In this document: piece by piece, positions 1-12,082 of the stretch
How positions within the stretch are numbered: the stretch's first letter is position 1
How the letters are laid out: each line of letters opens with the position of its first letter
NCBI GenBank assembly: GCA_017893485.1
Contig: CM030361.1
Location: forward strand, 304,878,822-304,942,821
DNA: 64,000 nt
Source of the DNA: Hemerocallis citrina
Taxonomy: Eukaryota; Streptophyta; Magnoliopsida; Asparagales; Asphodelaceae
Direction: 5' to 3'
Made by a program: the position numbers and the translations under genes
Notes under the pieces: model-generated
What the model was told of the DNA's origin: nothing
The model's input: only the letters and a program-made list of their open reading frames with translations
The model's database searches: none

Positions 1-1175
1 AATCTCCCCCAAAACAAAGAGAGTGATCTGTAGTACCTGCTAGATATCTAAGAATCCACCTTACTGCATCCCAATGTTGTTTACCTGGATTCTTCATGTA
101 ACGGCTAACAACTCCCATTGCTTGTGCGATGTCTGGTCATGTAGACACCATCACTTACATCAAACTCCTAACGGCTGAGGCATAAGGAATAGCGGCCATT
201 TCCTCCATCTCTGCCTCTGTCTTAGGACACAAGTCCATCATAACTTGAAGTGAGCAGCCAAGGGACAAGTGACTGGCCTCGCGACGTCCATATTGAATCT
301 CTTCAACACCTTCTTCACATAGACCGCTTGTGATAACCAAAGCTTCTTGCTACTCCTGTCTCTACTAATCTTCCTGCCGAGGATTTGCTTTGCTTCACCC
401 AAGTCCTTCATTGAAAACTCCGAAGCTAGCACCTTTTTCACTTCCTTGATCTTTTCCATACATGAACCTGCTAACAGCATGTCGTCCACATACAACGCCA
501 AGGTAACTATATCATTGTCCTTATATCTACGAACATACACACAATGATCCGTTTCGCACCTATCGAAACCTTTCCTCTCATGAAGCAATCAAAATTCAAG
601 TACCATTGCTGCGGTGCTTGTTTGAGCCCATAAAGACTCTTCTTCAATCGACACACCATGTCTTCCTTTCCTTTAGCTTCAAAACCTGTGGGTTGTCTCA
701 TGTACAGCTCTTCTTCGACATCACCATGGAGAAATGCTGTCTTCACATCCAACTTCTCTAAGTTCAAGTCTTCAACTGCCACAATACTAAGCAGAACCCT
801 AATAGAAGCCATCTTCACAACCAGTGCAAAGATCTCACTATAATCAATACATTCTCTTTGAGAGAATCCTTTCACAACAAGCCTCGCCTTGTACCATTTA
901 CTACCATCTACCTCATCTTTGACTCTAAAAACCCATTTGTTCATAAGAGCGTGCTTCCCTGCAGGTAACTTGGTCAACTCCCAAGTTTGGTTCTGTTCCA
1001 AGGAGTTTATCTCGTCTTTCATGGCTAACTCCCATTGAATTCGAGCCTCAATCCTCAAAGCCTCCTCATGAGTCTCTAGCTCTCCTGAATCCGTGTACAG
1101 AACATGCTCGTGAACAACACTAGCTGATCGATCAAATATATTGGCTGGTCTCCTCTCTCGTGTCGATCTCCTCAA
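1..1175 (-). pseudogene. copia #1 reverse transcriptase and start of RNase H (decayed)
   Basis: This is the RT part of the copia polyprotein. The minus strand encodes the copia RT start (NKWVFRVKDEVDG, KARLVVKGFSQ), then DVKTAFLHGD and KKSLYGLKQAPQQWY, and in another frame the catalytic YVDDMLLAGS (about 460-500). Coding switches frame near 510-590, and stops appear toward position 150. The last bases before the window edge read as the start of the RNase H region. In the family this enzyme copies element RNA into cDNA in virus-like particles; here it cannot be made as one protein. Confidence 0.9.
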
Positions 1176-1289
1176 TGTGGGTACCGGTTCACCGACCGGT
1201 TTAGGTTCCCCGAACTATTCTGGCTGTACCTGTTCGTCTTGGATAACCTACTCATTCCTAATAGGCTCACTATGAGCCTCCTGTGCAGC

Positions 1290-2160
1290 CTATGGTACCT
1301 GTACCTGCAGCTGCACTGTAGGGCCCCTACCACTAGGGCTGCCTTCAGAATCTGAATCTGAGTCGTCTGAATTCCAATCTGATTCTGAACTGGTTGTACT
1401 GTCTTGACCTATGTGCCTGTCCTTGTATAGGACATCTTTATTGAACACTACATTCCTGCTGCGAATGACTTTGTTATCCACAAAATCCCAAAGCCTGTGA
1501 CCATACTCATCGCCACCATAGCCAATGAACACACACCTCCTGGACTTAGAGTCCAACTTCTTTCTTTCTTTCCTGTCAATTAGTGCATATGCCATACAAC
1601 CATAAACTTTCAAATGCAAATAATTAACAGTTTTACCTAACAATAGTTTTTCTGGAATGCACCATCAAAGGCACTAGACGGGCAACGATTAATCAAGTAC
1701 ACTGCTGTATCAACTGTAGCGGCCCAAAGATGGACCGAAAGACCCGCATGAAGTCTCATGCATCTTGCCCTTTCGATTATTGTGTGGTTCATCCTTTCTG
1801 CTACACCATTCTCCTGTGGTGTCTTAGGAACTGTCTTGATTTCTCTGATACCTTCCTTTGCCAGATAGTTAAAAAACTCTTTGCTTGTGTACTTACCTCC
1901 GTTGTCTGACTTTATTGCTTTTACTTTGCAACCCATCTCATTTTCAACCTTGGCCTTCCAAGCTCTGAATGCCTAAAAAACTTCTGATTTCTCGCTAATT
2001 GCATAAACCCAAACCTTTCTTGTAGCATCATCGATGAATGTGAAGAAGTATCTCTTACCACCATAAGAGAATTCCTGAGTTGGACCCCACACATCTGTAT
2101 GTACCAACTCTAGCTTTCCAAGCTTCTTCTCACGCCCACCCAACTAAAAGCTAACTGTCT
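1290..2160 (-). pseudogene. copia #1 integrase core (decayed)
   Basis: Two overlapping minus-strand frames carry the integrase catalytic core: KSDNGGKYTSKEF holds the second catalytic Asp, and PQENGVAERMNHTI holds the Glu. They are followed by the copia-specific extension (KVYGCMAYALIDRKERKKLD, then VFIGYGGDEYGHRLWD). The frame changes at about 1640 and stops lie around 1970-2160. The family function is insertion of cDNA into the host genome; this copy is inactive. Confidence 0.9.
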
Positions 2161-2161
2161 T

Positions 2162-2690
2162 CTATTTTCCCATCACACAATTCTCACAAAAAACCATCTC
2201 AACCTTCTTCAGGCCTGACAAAAGATCCCTAGAACAAAGCTGCTTGACACCCTTTTCACCAAGGTGCCCCAACCTGACATGCCATAGAATTGAGGAGGAA
2301 CTACGTGCTGATGCTGTAGCAATGATATCACCTAAATCACCTCCCCTGAGTAAGTACAACGTGTCACCACGCTTTCCTTTTGCCACCAACCTAGCACCTG
2401 TAGTCACCTTCTATTCTCCATGCCCAAAAGTTGTTGTAAACACTTCCTTTTCTAGTTTGCTAGTAGAGATCAAGTTTTTCTTCAAGCTCGGAATATGTCT
2501 TGTATCATACAAGACCAATTGCCCACCATTGTGAGCCTTCACTCTCACAGTGCCTTTACCTACAACTGGACATATCTGTCCATTACTAACTGAAACTGCA
2601 CCAAAATTACCTCTCTTGCAATCTCCAAAAACATCTCTCATGGGGGTACAATGATAAGAAGTACCTGAGTCTATACACCAATCATCTTAC
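2162..2690 (-). pseudogene. copia #1 protease and GAG-pre-integrase region (decayed)
   Basis: The minus strand shows the aspartic protease active site as W-C-I-D-S-G-T-S about 2655-2680. Next is a protease core ending KKNLISTSKLE, then the zinc-binding HHCC segment of integrase (WHVRLGHLGEKG ... FCENCVMGK) at 2162-2330. The segments are separated by frame changes near 2408 and 2641. Confidence 0.88.
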
Positions 2691-2779
2691 AAAATATTAA
2701 ATCCAGCAGATAAACATAATTCATCTAGACGGGGTTCAATACTTACCACATTAGCTACCTGTGACCCTGCTTGTGCTTT

Positions 2780-3537
2780 CTTATACTCCTCGCATTGGTC
2801 TCTCCTGTGTCCTAGCTTCTTGCAAACCAACACTTATCTTTGCAATGTCCTGTTCTTGACTTGGACCTGTGATTCCTGCTCTGTGACCTCCCTCTATTGT
2901 TACTTCTACCACGGTTATCAACTGACAGCGCGGTATTGCTAGGATATGACACTAAAGTCTCTCCATGTCTTTTCCTCCTTGCATCCTCATTCATAATACT
3001 ACTTATAACCTCCTTTAAGGTTGTCATATCAGTCATGGTGCTAGTAATAGTCTGCTCTACTGTGCCGTAACTATCGAGAAGACTGGATAGCAACAACAAT
3101 GATTGTACCCCCTCCTCAAACTTTAAACCCAACGATTCCATCTGATTGTAAACCATACAGAAATTGTTGATGTGCTCAGCAACCGAACCCCTTTTCGACA
3201 GCTTTAAGTTAACCAACTTCTTTAGGTGTATGATCTGATTCGCTGCATTCGGCTTCTCAAACAAGTCTGTCAATATCTCCATTGCCTCCTTTGCGGTTCT
3301 TGCCTTCTCAATGTGAAATAGCGCCTTCCTGCTCAGCGACAACTGAATCTGCTCAAGCGCTTTCTGATCTAATCTATTTCAGGCCGCCAACGCAACCGGA
3401 TCAACCTCCGTCCCTTCTGGCTTCACACCAAACAACGGAACATCTAGATCATTCTGTCAGAGATACGCAATCATTTGGATCTTCCACATTGTGAAATCCG
3501 TTCCATCGAACTCCTTGACTCTACTCTTGTCCTCCAT
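2780..3537 (-). pseudogene. copia #1 gag (UBN2-type capsid) with broken zinc knuckle
   Basis: The likely initiator ATG is at 3537 on the minus strand, 25 bases after the primer-binding site, starting MEDKSRVKEFDG. The frame has early stops, then a long stretch to 2812 with UBN2-type gag residues (LFEKPNAANQIIHLKKLVNL ... LLLLSSLLDSYGTVEQ). A CCHC knuckle is still visible (C-x2-C-KKLGH-RRDQC) but only after a frame change around 2815-2850. Confidence 0.87.
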
Positions 3538-3561
3538 CTCAATCAATACTACCAACCTGTA

Positions 3562-3573
3562 GCTCTGATACCA
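3562..3573 (-). promoter_or_regulatory. primer-binding site of copia #1 (tRNA-iMet type)
   Basis: The minus strand reads TGGTATCAGAGC, the classic plant copia site complementary to the 3' end of initiator tRNA-Met. It lies three bases inside the end of the LTR at 3577. Confidence 0.93.
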
Positions 3574-3576
3574 CTT

Positions 3577-4239
3577 TGTTGAATTCTAACTGCAGAATAA
3601 ACTCAACATCGACGACGAGATGCAAGAACTATAGAATCAAAACAAGAGAACAAAGAATAACCAAAAGCAACACACAAGAACACAAAAGATTTTTTAGAGG
3701 TTCACCCAAAACAGTGGCTACTTTCCCGCGCAGAGGCACTCCTGTGATTTCCACTAGAAATGTGAAGATTAGGTTTACAAATTTCTCAAGAACTCACCAC
3801 CAAGGTGTAGGGTTTCTCTCTGTCTTTCTTTCTCTTAATGACGGCTGGTAGATCTCTATTTTCTTTTCTCTTAACTCTAAAATCGTACACAATACAATAT
3901 ATATAGGATTCCACAACTTTAATCTCAGCCGCTCATCAATCAGCGTCGGGACGGTCGACCGGTCTTCTCTTTCGACTGCACGAGTTCCAACAGAGAGCAG
4001 GTCGCTCGACTGCGCGGTCGACCGATCACCTCTTCAAGTTACAAAATTGAATCAAAGAGCGGGATGGTCGACTTTGCGGTCGACCGTACACTTGCCTGGA
4101 GAGCGGTCGGGGGGCGCGGTCGACCGCAACTCTGCCTGTAGCTTCAAACCACTTCTAACCTCTTGCTCCCACTTTGACTCTCCTTCTCATCTGACTTCTC
4201 AAACCCCATTATCGTGTATTGGAACCACAAACCCTAACA
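3577..4239 (-). repeat. 5' LTR of copia #1
   Basis: The 663-bp LTR reads TGTTAGGG...GAATTCAACA on the minus strand, with TG...CA ends. A TATA-like run (CTATATATAT, about 3895-3906) gives a minus-strand promoter directed into gag. The U3 part (about 3945-4135) carries several ggtcgaccg-type near-palindromes, possible enhancer repeats. The partner LTR is outside the window. Confidence 0.88.
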
Positions 4240-5158
4240 GGACGGAGGAGGGAGGAAATGGGCCGGAGGACGGGGGCTGAAGGAGAGAGGAGGAAGGAGA
4301 TCGGGATCTGGAGGAGGGTCACGAAAGGCAAGTTTTTATTTTTAGCGTTTGCTTTTGTTGTATCTGTTAAAATAACAATCTACTTTGTTAGTAGTTTTAA
4401 TCTGCAAGCCTTTTCAGTTCTTATTTCTATGCTCCTGGTTTTCTACGTTAGTTAAAATGAATCTTTTATTTTGCATAAGTTGATTGGCCCATCGGCGATA
4501 CTACGATAAGCCTGCAAGTCTCTGTATTTAACTTGTAAGCTATGCAACTTACGAGCATGCAATTCAATATCCAGAATAAATGGTGGAGATGGTATATATT
4601 CTTGAGTAGGGAGGGCTCAGGTGCTGTTTTTGTGTATGGAAGATTTTCATTTTATGTATGTCAGTTTGTGTTAGTTTCCATGCTTTTTGGTGATATGAGA
4701 GCTAAGGGCTGGAATGTCTCTTTGACACATGAGAATACATACAGAACAAGGGCTTCTCTCTACTAAGCCTAAATTCTATTGATGGACATCTCAGCTTATG
4801 TTTTTCTTGCCTTCACCTTAAATAATTTTTTCTCACAAATATATTTATATAAACAGGTAACTACAACGTCTTAATTAAGGTTTTCATTTGATCTCGCCAT
4901 CTCTATTTCCTTTCATACCTCATACTTGTGCAGGTACAACTGTACAAGGCAGGAATTGAAATCACTAGGATGCATGGATGACTGTTAAGAATATTGTTCC
5001 CCCTCCTCCTTCAGATTTAACATATAATTAGTTTTCATTCAACCAGATTTAAGTTGACATTATGCTGCATGCATGTAATGCTTGAAAGTTAGTAGTGAAG
5101 GTCTCTAATATATGATATTCATGTCATACTCAGTAAATCCCAAGTTTTTATGGACTAG
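4240..5158. other. unassigned sequence between copia #1 and the CACTA element
   Basis: It begins with a purine-rich G/A block (4240-4330) and continues as AT-rich sequence with only short open frames. The start resembles a plant 5' UTR, but I see no supportable coding exon. It may be the old host sequence into which the TEs inserted. Confidence 0.4.
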
Positions 5159-6309
5159 CACTACAAGGAATTTGACATATAGTGACAGCAAAAATCCGTG
5201 GGTAAAAAGCGGAAAACCGTAGGTATAGTCCGTAAAATCTATACCAATGGACATATTTTTCCGTAGTTTTTAATTAGCTATACCCACGGCACAATGCCGT
5301 CACTATAGCCTATAGCGACGGTTTTTTCATCCGTTGTACAAAACCTCGGTGTTATACCCACAGTTTCGTATCCATTGGTATAGGTTTTAACGACACCTCT
5401 TGCTTTCCTATACCCACGGTTGAAACACCATTGCTATAGGTTTTAGAGATGGTTTTCGCATCCAAATATTTGAATATATACCCACTGTATTTATTCCGTT
5501 GGTATAGTTCTTTTTGTGCGGTCCGTTGGTATAGGTTTTAGCGATATTTTTTACACATATACACCCACAAATTTTAGGGATAGGTCATAATTTGCTCTAT
5601 ACACGATTTTTTCTTATTAATTACGCTTATGATAATTTAATATTTTCTTTTATAATATTAATCCAATTATAAAATAAATACACAATAAAATAAATAAATG
5701 TGTTCATGAAACAAAATTAAATAAAATTAAACTTCAATCATATTAAAAATTAATGAAGTATTACAAGCATGTCAAATTACAAAATAGTTAAAATGTCAAC
5801 CTAATTAGAGTACCATTCTGACATATAATAAGCATATAAAGTCTTATAACAATCTCATCCACTTAATTTCTAAGTTTGCTCCATCAAGATAAAATTAGCT
5901 TCTAATCTTCACCTGCAAGTAACAAAAAGATCAAATGAATAATAGCATAACTCAACATAAGAAATACTAACAATTTTAGTAAGAATTAGTTAATACTAAG
6001 TAGATACCATCTTCATTATCTTCATTAGTGTCTGGATTTAAAGCATTCGTATGGTCAGGGGGCACTTGAAGCATCTGTAACCTATTAAAAATAAAATACA
6101 ACTTAGACTCTTCTTAAAAGATATTTCCATCATTCATCAGAGAAAAAAATGTATCCCTTAAACAAAAACAGATAGAGCAACATTAAAAAATGACATTACA
6201 AATGCAATACATTCGAATTAAACATATGGAAAATCAGTAATAAATAAAAAAATACCTCATACCGAGCATAACATTGAAATATGAACTCCAAGAGTAAAAT
6301 ATAATGTAC

Positions 6310-6906
6310 CTGTCTTGTAACCTGTACAATGTCATTCACATCTTCTCCAGAAAATCGATTATGAATCAACGACAGAACATTTGTCAACAGGCTTTCCACT
6401 TGCTTAACTCTATTACGTAACTCTTGATTTTCAGACAAAGAAACCTTCTGTTTTTTAGGCTCAAGAATCTTGCCCATACAACGCACACATCCTCTCTTTT
6501 CAGGTCCTTGTACTTGGGAATATGTGTCATCCTTCCAAGGCATATGACTTTGTGTATTTTGGGCTGATTGAGATGTTCTAACGTCATTATTGTGTTTGTT
6601 TAGTTCTTCCTGAAACATTACAAATATTAGATTAACAACTAAAATCACAGTAATATCTTGAAATAATTATTGGAAATTCCCTTCTCATTTGCATAGTAAA
6701 CCAGTTGAAAAGCAAAAAAGCTTATGAAGATCGGCAGTAGCAACTAAACAAAACTAGACCGTTTTCAGAAAACTTTAGGCATTTTAAGAGTGTCGCATGA
6801 AAACTAAATAGGGATGGATGAAAACAAATCTTACAATCAATCTAGCAGCCTTTTCATTGACAATTGATCCATCTTTTCGAGTGCGAGTATCAATTACTTT
6901 TTTCTC
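6310..6906 (-). pseudogene. CACTA-associated Transposase_24-type (TnpA-like) exons
   Basis: Two minus-strand exon-like stretches fit the plant Ptta/En/Spm family. 6823-6906 encodes DTRTRKDGSIVNEKAARL. 6310-6610 encodes EELNKHNNDVRTSQSAQ, then GPEKRGCVRCMGKILEPKKQ and a short coiled coil (LSENQELRNRVKQVESLL). The family pattern of a GPE-x-RGRVR block followed by a coiled coil is recognisable. No TNP2-like DDE gene is present. Upstream coding may begin in the GC-rich minus-strand stretch at 7800-8020. Confidence 0.7.
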
Positions 6907-8027
6907 CTAAAAGCTTCTATATGATATATCAGTTTCTCCTTTACCTTGTATACGTGTAGAAAGATGATTCACGCAAGGGAAGTGCAAAAAAGTTAGCTGT
7001 GAAGTATAGTTAAGTTATTTGCAATTGCAATGTTGAAAAGTATTGGTTGTCTTAAAACCTGACAATCAAACGAAATAGCATGAAATCTTTTTACTCCTTT
7101 TCCTCAAAGAATAGCATGAATGTCATTCATATTAAAAAGATTCTGTTGCCATTCATATGGACAACAACAACCTTTGTAGATTTTTTTCTTGCTACCATGA
7201 CATCCTTATAAACAACATTTATTGTTATTATTTGCTAATATTGGATCCATATTAATTGATCATAATTATTTATGTATGCTTATTGGTTACAACAGTAGAA
7301 ATAGATGATGAATTTTTTCTGTTGTTGCTGAAACATGACATTACAAACAAAACCACTGTTATTTGTTGCTAATAATTGGACGGTGGAACCACATTGGTTA
7401 ATCGTAGTCATTGATTTAAGATTAAGATAGAGCAGGATGCTCCTTTTTTCTCTGGCTAGTGCATCCTTATAAAAATATTTTTGCTAATGACTGGAACCCA
7501 GTAATTTGCCAAAATAACTAATGTAAGAGAATTTGGTTAATTGGTCAAAACAATTAATGTAATAGGATCTTATAATTTATGTTAAGTGTTATACAACAGA
7601 TAAAATGAAACCTCTCCATATATACATAAGGGAAGCTTTTTTGTAATTAAAGGTTCTTACTATTTAAAGTTTTAGATATATATGCAAGAATCAGTGAAGC
7701 ATGGTAAACAACATGGCAATCAAAGTTCATCAACTAAAGGGGAAGCACCAAGCAAAACAAGCATCAAATTCATACCTAGGGTTTGCAAAATTAATCAAAA
7801 TAGATGACCGCGGGTGATGATGGAAGCGGTGGGTGACGGCAGATAACCAAAGACAACGGCAGAGGAAGAGGTGGGCGACGGCGGTGGGTGGCGGCGGAGG
7901 AATACGACGACGGGGAAAGGAAGACGGCAGCGGCAGTGGCGATGGAGGAACAACGACAATGGTGGGAGAGGGACGACGACGGCGAAGTAGCGGAATGACG
8001 ACAGCGATGTGGTGAGTCGGGAATTCA

Positions 8028-8030
<3 letters not shown>

Positions 8031-8076
<46 letters not shown>
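8031..8076. repeat. (GA)n microsatellite
   Basis: An uninterrupted run of about 23 GA units inside the CACTA element, next to the GC-rich putative 5' end of its gene. Confidence 0.97.
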
Positions 8077-8079
<3 letters not shown>

Positions 8080-8770
8080 GTGTGCATGGATATAAATTGG
8101 GGTATTTGGGATTTGGGGGGAAAATGAAAAAGTTGGGGGGAAAATAAATTATGGAATATACCCACAGTGTTTTACCCCGTCACTAAAACTTATAGTTACG
8201 AATTTAAAGCTCTAAAGCTATAGGATACCTATACCCACAGTTTATTACACGTCTGTAGGTATATGATGCCTATACCCACGGTTTTAGTGATCCATCACTA
8301 CAGGTGTCCGTTGGTATATGACAAATTCCTTGTAGTGTAGCGAGGTATCTGACTGATTGAAGTTAAATGCTACTGATCTGGTAGACTGATCAGTATGACT
8401 GATAAGTAATCGTATTAGTTTTAGATCCATGTTGCTCATGACCATGTGATTAGTCATGATTGTTTGGTTATGGTAGTTATATGTAGGGCCGGTCTTGCGG
8501 TATTTAAGGCCCGGGGCAAAAAATAAAATTGTGCCTTTTATAGATATGCATGTATTTTTATATATATTAATAAAATATGACACAACGGCGGGGGACATAA
8601 ATTCAATATCCCAAGATTACCTTGTTCTGATTTATGACATCAAATACTTTATATTTTTCATTTAGCATAGTGACAGCAATTCTTGCATCTAAAATGGTTT
8701 CTTCTTACATTTTTATTAGCAAAATCATCAATTATATGTTCAACCTCAATATTTTTCAACATATTCTTTT

Positions 8771-9935
8771 TCCGAAGAATTAGAACCTCGGAGGTTCAAA
8801 TGCTCTAGGAAGGATGAAAATAGGAAAAACTTTAGGGCCGGATGATATACCCATTGAAGTTTGGAAGTGTCTTGGGAATGTAGGAGTGGGTGGCTAACAA
8901 AATTATTGAATGAAATTTTGAGGACTAAGAAGATGCCCGATGAATGAAGAGTATTTTAGTTCCTATATATAAAAATAAAGGAGATATTCAAATTTTCTCA
9001 AACTACCGAGGAATTTAATTAATGAGTCATACGATGAAAATTTGGGAGAGAGTGATCGAACATAGATTGAAACTAGAAACTATAGTGTCTGAGAATCAGT
9101 TTAGGTTTATGTCTGGGAGGTCAATAATGGAAGCAATTTATGTACTGAGGAGACATATGGAAAAATATAGGAAGAATAAGAAAGATCTACATATAGTTTT
9201 TATAGATCTAGAAAAAGCAAAACTAAAACAGAGTATATGGAGAGTAATTTTAGTGATATTCGGAATACAACTGAGGAAGTAGTGAAGCTTGATGGCCAAG
9301 AGATAACTAAGAGAGACCATTTTCGATATTTAGGGTCGATTATACAAAGAGATGGGGAGATTTGTGAAGATGTTATACATAGGATCCAAGCAGGGTGGTT
9401 TAAGTGGAGAAGTGCCAGTGAATTTTTGTGTGACAAACGTATACCTTTGAAGTTGAAGGAAAAATTATATAGGACAGTTGTTAGACCAGCAATGATGTAT
9501 GGAGCGGAGTGTTGGATAACAAAGAAACAACATGTCTAAAAAAATATTGTGGCGGAGATGAGGATGCTAAGATGGATGTGTGGTAAAACAAGGAAGGATA
9601 GAATTAGAAATGAGCATATACGAGACATGCTAAAGGTAGCTCCAATCCAAAATAAGTTAAAAAAGAATCGCCTCAGGTGGTTTGGACATGTCACACGTAG
9701 ACCTAGTATTATTCCCGTTAGAAAGAATGATTTGATAAGTATTGAGGGTAGAGTTAGGGGTAGAGGAAGACCTAAACTAACTTGGGTGGAAATGGTGAAA
9801 AAAGATATGATAGCTTGTGACCTTACAGAAGATATTGCGGTAAACCGAGCAGAATGGAAAACTAGGATTCATGTAGCCGACCCCAAGTAGTTGGGAAAAG
9901 GCTTTGTTGTTGTTGTTGTTGTTGTTTATATTATT
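8771..9935 (+). mobile_element. RTE-clade LINE relic, internally deleted
   Basis: The plus strand encodes an RTE-type reverse transcriptase: KTLGPDDIPIEVWKCLGN at about 8830, NYRGI at 9003, ENQFRFMSGRSIMEAIYVLR, then VFIDLEKA. It jumps directly to the C-terminal region (FRYLGSIIQRDGE, RPAMMYGAECW, RLRWFGHVTRRP, RGRGRPKLTW). The catalytic YADD segment is missing, so there is an internal deletion near 9215-9245. The 3' end is (gtt)n at 9905-9926, the microsatellite tail typical of plant RTE elements, not poly-A. Confidence 0.88.
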
Positions 9936-9945
9936 TTTGATACTT

Positions 9946-10700
9946 AAAATTGCTAATCCATTTAACATATCTTGACTTAGTTATTCGCAAATTTTTTAAA
10001 ATAATTTTAATTTTAAAAAGCTTCTTTCCGCAGATAGTCACATGTATTGTCAATAAAATCCTACAAGCAACCAAAATATTTGGAAACATATCCTTTTTTT
10101 TTTTTTGCAAACTCCATAATTTTAATGGAATGCCATGATTTATTTGTTTCATATGCTTCACTTCGTAGAATTTCCTGCAATATTTGTAATTCTGAAAGTA
10201 AATAATTCGCATCAATATTAGACATCTCACCATGTTTCAAAGCAATTTCAAGTTGCATACAATAATTTTTCATTTCATCATCATCCAATGAAACTAACCG
10301 TGATGCAGCAAATAAGAAGCCAAATATAGATTCAAAAATTTGCATTTGTTCAAATTTACTCTTCAATTGAGAAAGAGTCATATCAAGTAAAACAAGAAAA
10401 TAACCAGTTGTAAAATTTTATTGAACAGATTGTTGTTTTCTATTCGTATCAGGAATCTCATCAAGAAATCTCTTTCTAAAAGCCCTACGTTTTGAAGGAA
10501 ATAACGGCTCAATTTCCATTTCAGATGCAATTTGTTTAGCTTCAATCATAGCAAACGTAAATCCACTTTCTCTATATTTTTAAAAAAAAATGTAAACCAA
10601 CTCTTCCAAGTTTTCAATTGCAACATCAAGAAGCATATCGTTAGTCTGCAACTTTTTATTCACTATGTTACTGCTAATATAATTAAATCTTGATTCAGAA
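9946..10700 (-). pseudogene. hAT transposase C-terminal relic, copy 1
   Basis: The minus strand encodes AASRLVSLDDDEMKNYCMQL, then LLSELQILQEILRS and FPNILVACRILLTIHVTI, the hAT dimerisation region of the ZMYM1-like family. It continues as LAILSIKNN immediately before the RTE insertion. On the other side of the RTE (about 8640-8770) the tail resumes (VEHIIDDFANKNVRRN). Stops and frameshifts are scattered, and an N-ward part sits at 10440-10680. Confidence 0.8.
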
Positions 10701-10860
10701 TGCAGTATATAACTAAGAACACTTACTGAACCATTAATTAGCAAATAGGAATTTAAAAAGTAAAAATTAAAAATCGGAAACCATTAATTAGCAAACATGA
10801 ATTAAAAGATAAAAAAAATAGCCATTAATTAATAAAGAATAAAAAAATTACTCTTGTTAA

Positions 10861-10920
10861 GAGTTGAAACTCAAGACCTCCCACTTACTGAAAAGGTGCT
10901 CTAACTAACTGAGCTAAAAA
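10861..10920 (-). other. tRNA-like sequence (relic), copy 1
   Basis: The minus strand reads TAGCTCAGTTAGTTAGAGC, a good D-arm/A-box, and about 25 bases later TTGAGTTTCAACTC, a T-arm/B-box-like hairpin. Acceptor pairing is not convincing, so this is a tRNA-derived relic or SINE head, not a functional tRNA gene. Confidence 0.6.
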
Positions 10921-11644
10921 ACATTTTGCATTTCTAGTTCAAATATTAACTAGTTAAAGTGTTACATACTCATTATACTTACAAAATTTTGTGCCACTCA
11001 TCAAAATTGGGCCCTGGGTGGTTGCCCACCCCGCCCAGGGCTAGGGCCAGCCCTAGTTATACGTCACGATCTTTTTTTTTCCCGTTTAGATATCGTGGGC
11101 TTGAGAGAGTTAAGTCTAGCGCCTGAAAAATTGCTAATCCATTTAACCTATCTTGACTCAGTTATTCGCAATTTTTTTTAATAATTTTAATTTTAAAAAG
11201 CTTCTTTTTGCAGATAGTCACATGTATAGTCAATAAAATCCTACAAGCAACAAAAATATTTGGAAACATATCCTTTTTTTTTTTTTGCAAACTCCATAAT
11301 TTTAATGGAATGCCATGATTTATTTGTTTCATATGCTTCACTTCGTAGAATTTCTTAGAATATTTGTAATTCTGAAAGTAAATAATTCGCATTAATATTA
11401 GACATCTCACCATGTTTCAAAGCAATTTCAAGTTGCATACAATAATTTTTCATTTCATCATCATCCAATGAAACTAACCGTGATGCAGCAAATAAGAAGC
11501 CAAATATAGATTCAAAAATTTGCATTTGTTCAAATTTACTCTTTAATTGAGAAAGAGTCATATCAACTAAAACAAGAAAATAAGCCCTCCTTCCACCTTT
11601 TACCTCAAAAAAACTAAAACAAGAAAATAATCAGGTGTAAAATT

Positions 11645-11890
11645 TTATTGAGCAGATTGTTGTTTTCTATTCGTATCAGGAATCTCATCAAGAAATCTCT
11701 TTCTAAAAGCCCTACATTTTAAAGGAAATAAAGGCTCAATTTCCATTTCAGATGCAATTTCTTTAGCTTCAATCATAGCAAACGTAAATCCACTTTCTCT
11801 ATATTTAAAAAAAAAAATGTAAACCAACACTTCCAAGTTTACAATTGCAACATCAAGAAGCATATCTTCAGTCTGCAACTTTTTACTCAC
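11645..11890 (-). pseudogene. hAT transposase relic, copy 2 of duplication
   Basis: Second copy of the N-ward transposase stretch (GFTFAMIEAKEIASEMEIEP ... FPLKCRAFRKRFLDEIPD). The C-terminal portion lies at 11162-11561. It carries its own substitutions relative to copy 1, so the duplication is not very recent. Confidence 0.75.
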
Positions 11891-12082
11891 TATGTTACTG
11901 CTAATTTAATTAAAGTTTGATTCAGAAGGTAGTATATAACTAAGAACACTTACTGACCATTAATTACCAAATAGGAATTTAAAAAGTAAAATTAAAAATC
12001 GGAAACCATTAATTAGCAAACATGAATTAAAAGAAAAAAAAGGCATTAATTAATAAAGAATAAAAAAAAATACTCTTGTTGA

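Larger units (their letters stand above)
1..4239 (-). mobile_element. Ty1/copia retrotransposon #1, partial, 5' LTR retained
   Basis: Read on the minus strand the order is LTR (3577-4239), tRNA-Met-type primer site, gag, protease, integrase, reverse transcriptase and the beginning of RNase H, which is the copia order. The 3' LTR and most of RNase H lie beyond position 1. Every domain is broken by stops or frameshifts, so the copy is dead. The gag and RT resemble the Tork/TNT1 lineage, which is an inference from residue patterns and not a search. The base after the LTR begins ggacg, the candidate target-site duplication (TSD); its partner is outside the window. Confidence 0.93.
5159..8337 (-). 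mobile_element. CACTA (En/Spm-type) DNA transposon with TAG TSD
   Basis: The ends are matching inverted repeats of about 23 bp beginning cactacaaggaatttg (5159 rightwards; 8337 leftwards on the other strand), with one mismatch. Both sides are flanked by the 3-bp duplication tag (5156-5158 and 8338-8340), as expected for CACTA elements. Subterminal zones at 5180-5600 and 8150-8310 are packed with short direct and inverted copies of tatacccacggt/ccgttggtatag, the usual transposase-binding arrays. Internal coding remnants lie on the minus strand. At 3.18 kb and without a TNP2 transposase it is non-autonomous. Confidence 0.95.
8484..11055 (-). mobile_element. hAT transposon (ZMYM1-like transposase relic) with 8-bp TSD
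   Basis: The ends are short inverted repeats (tagggccgg at 8484; the complement of tagggctgg ending at 11055). They are flanked by gttatatg (8476-8483) and gttatacg (11056-11063), an 8-bp TSD with one change, as hAT elements make. The minus strand carries a decayed hAT transposase C-terminus. An RTE LINE is inserted at about 8771-9935, inside the coding tail. The part from 9946 onward was later tandemly duplicated. Confidence 0.87.

Noticed and set aside
9022..9282. Functional RTE reverse transcriptase
   Set aside because: The catalytic YADD region is deleted and stops are present.
10861..10920. A functional tRNA gene
   Set aside because: The D-arm and T-arm are recognisable, but the acceptor stem and anticodon arm do not pair convincingly.
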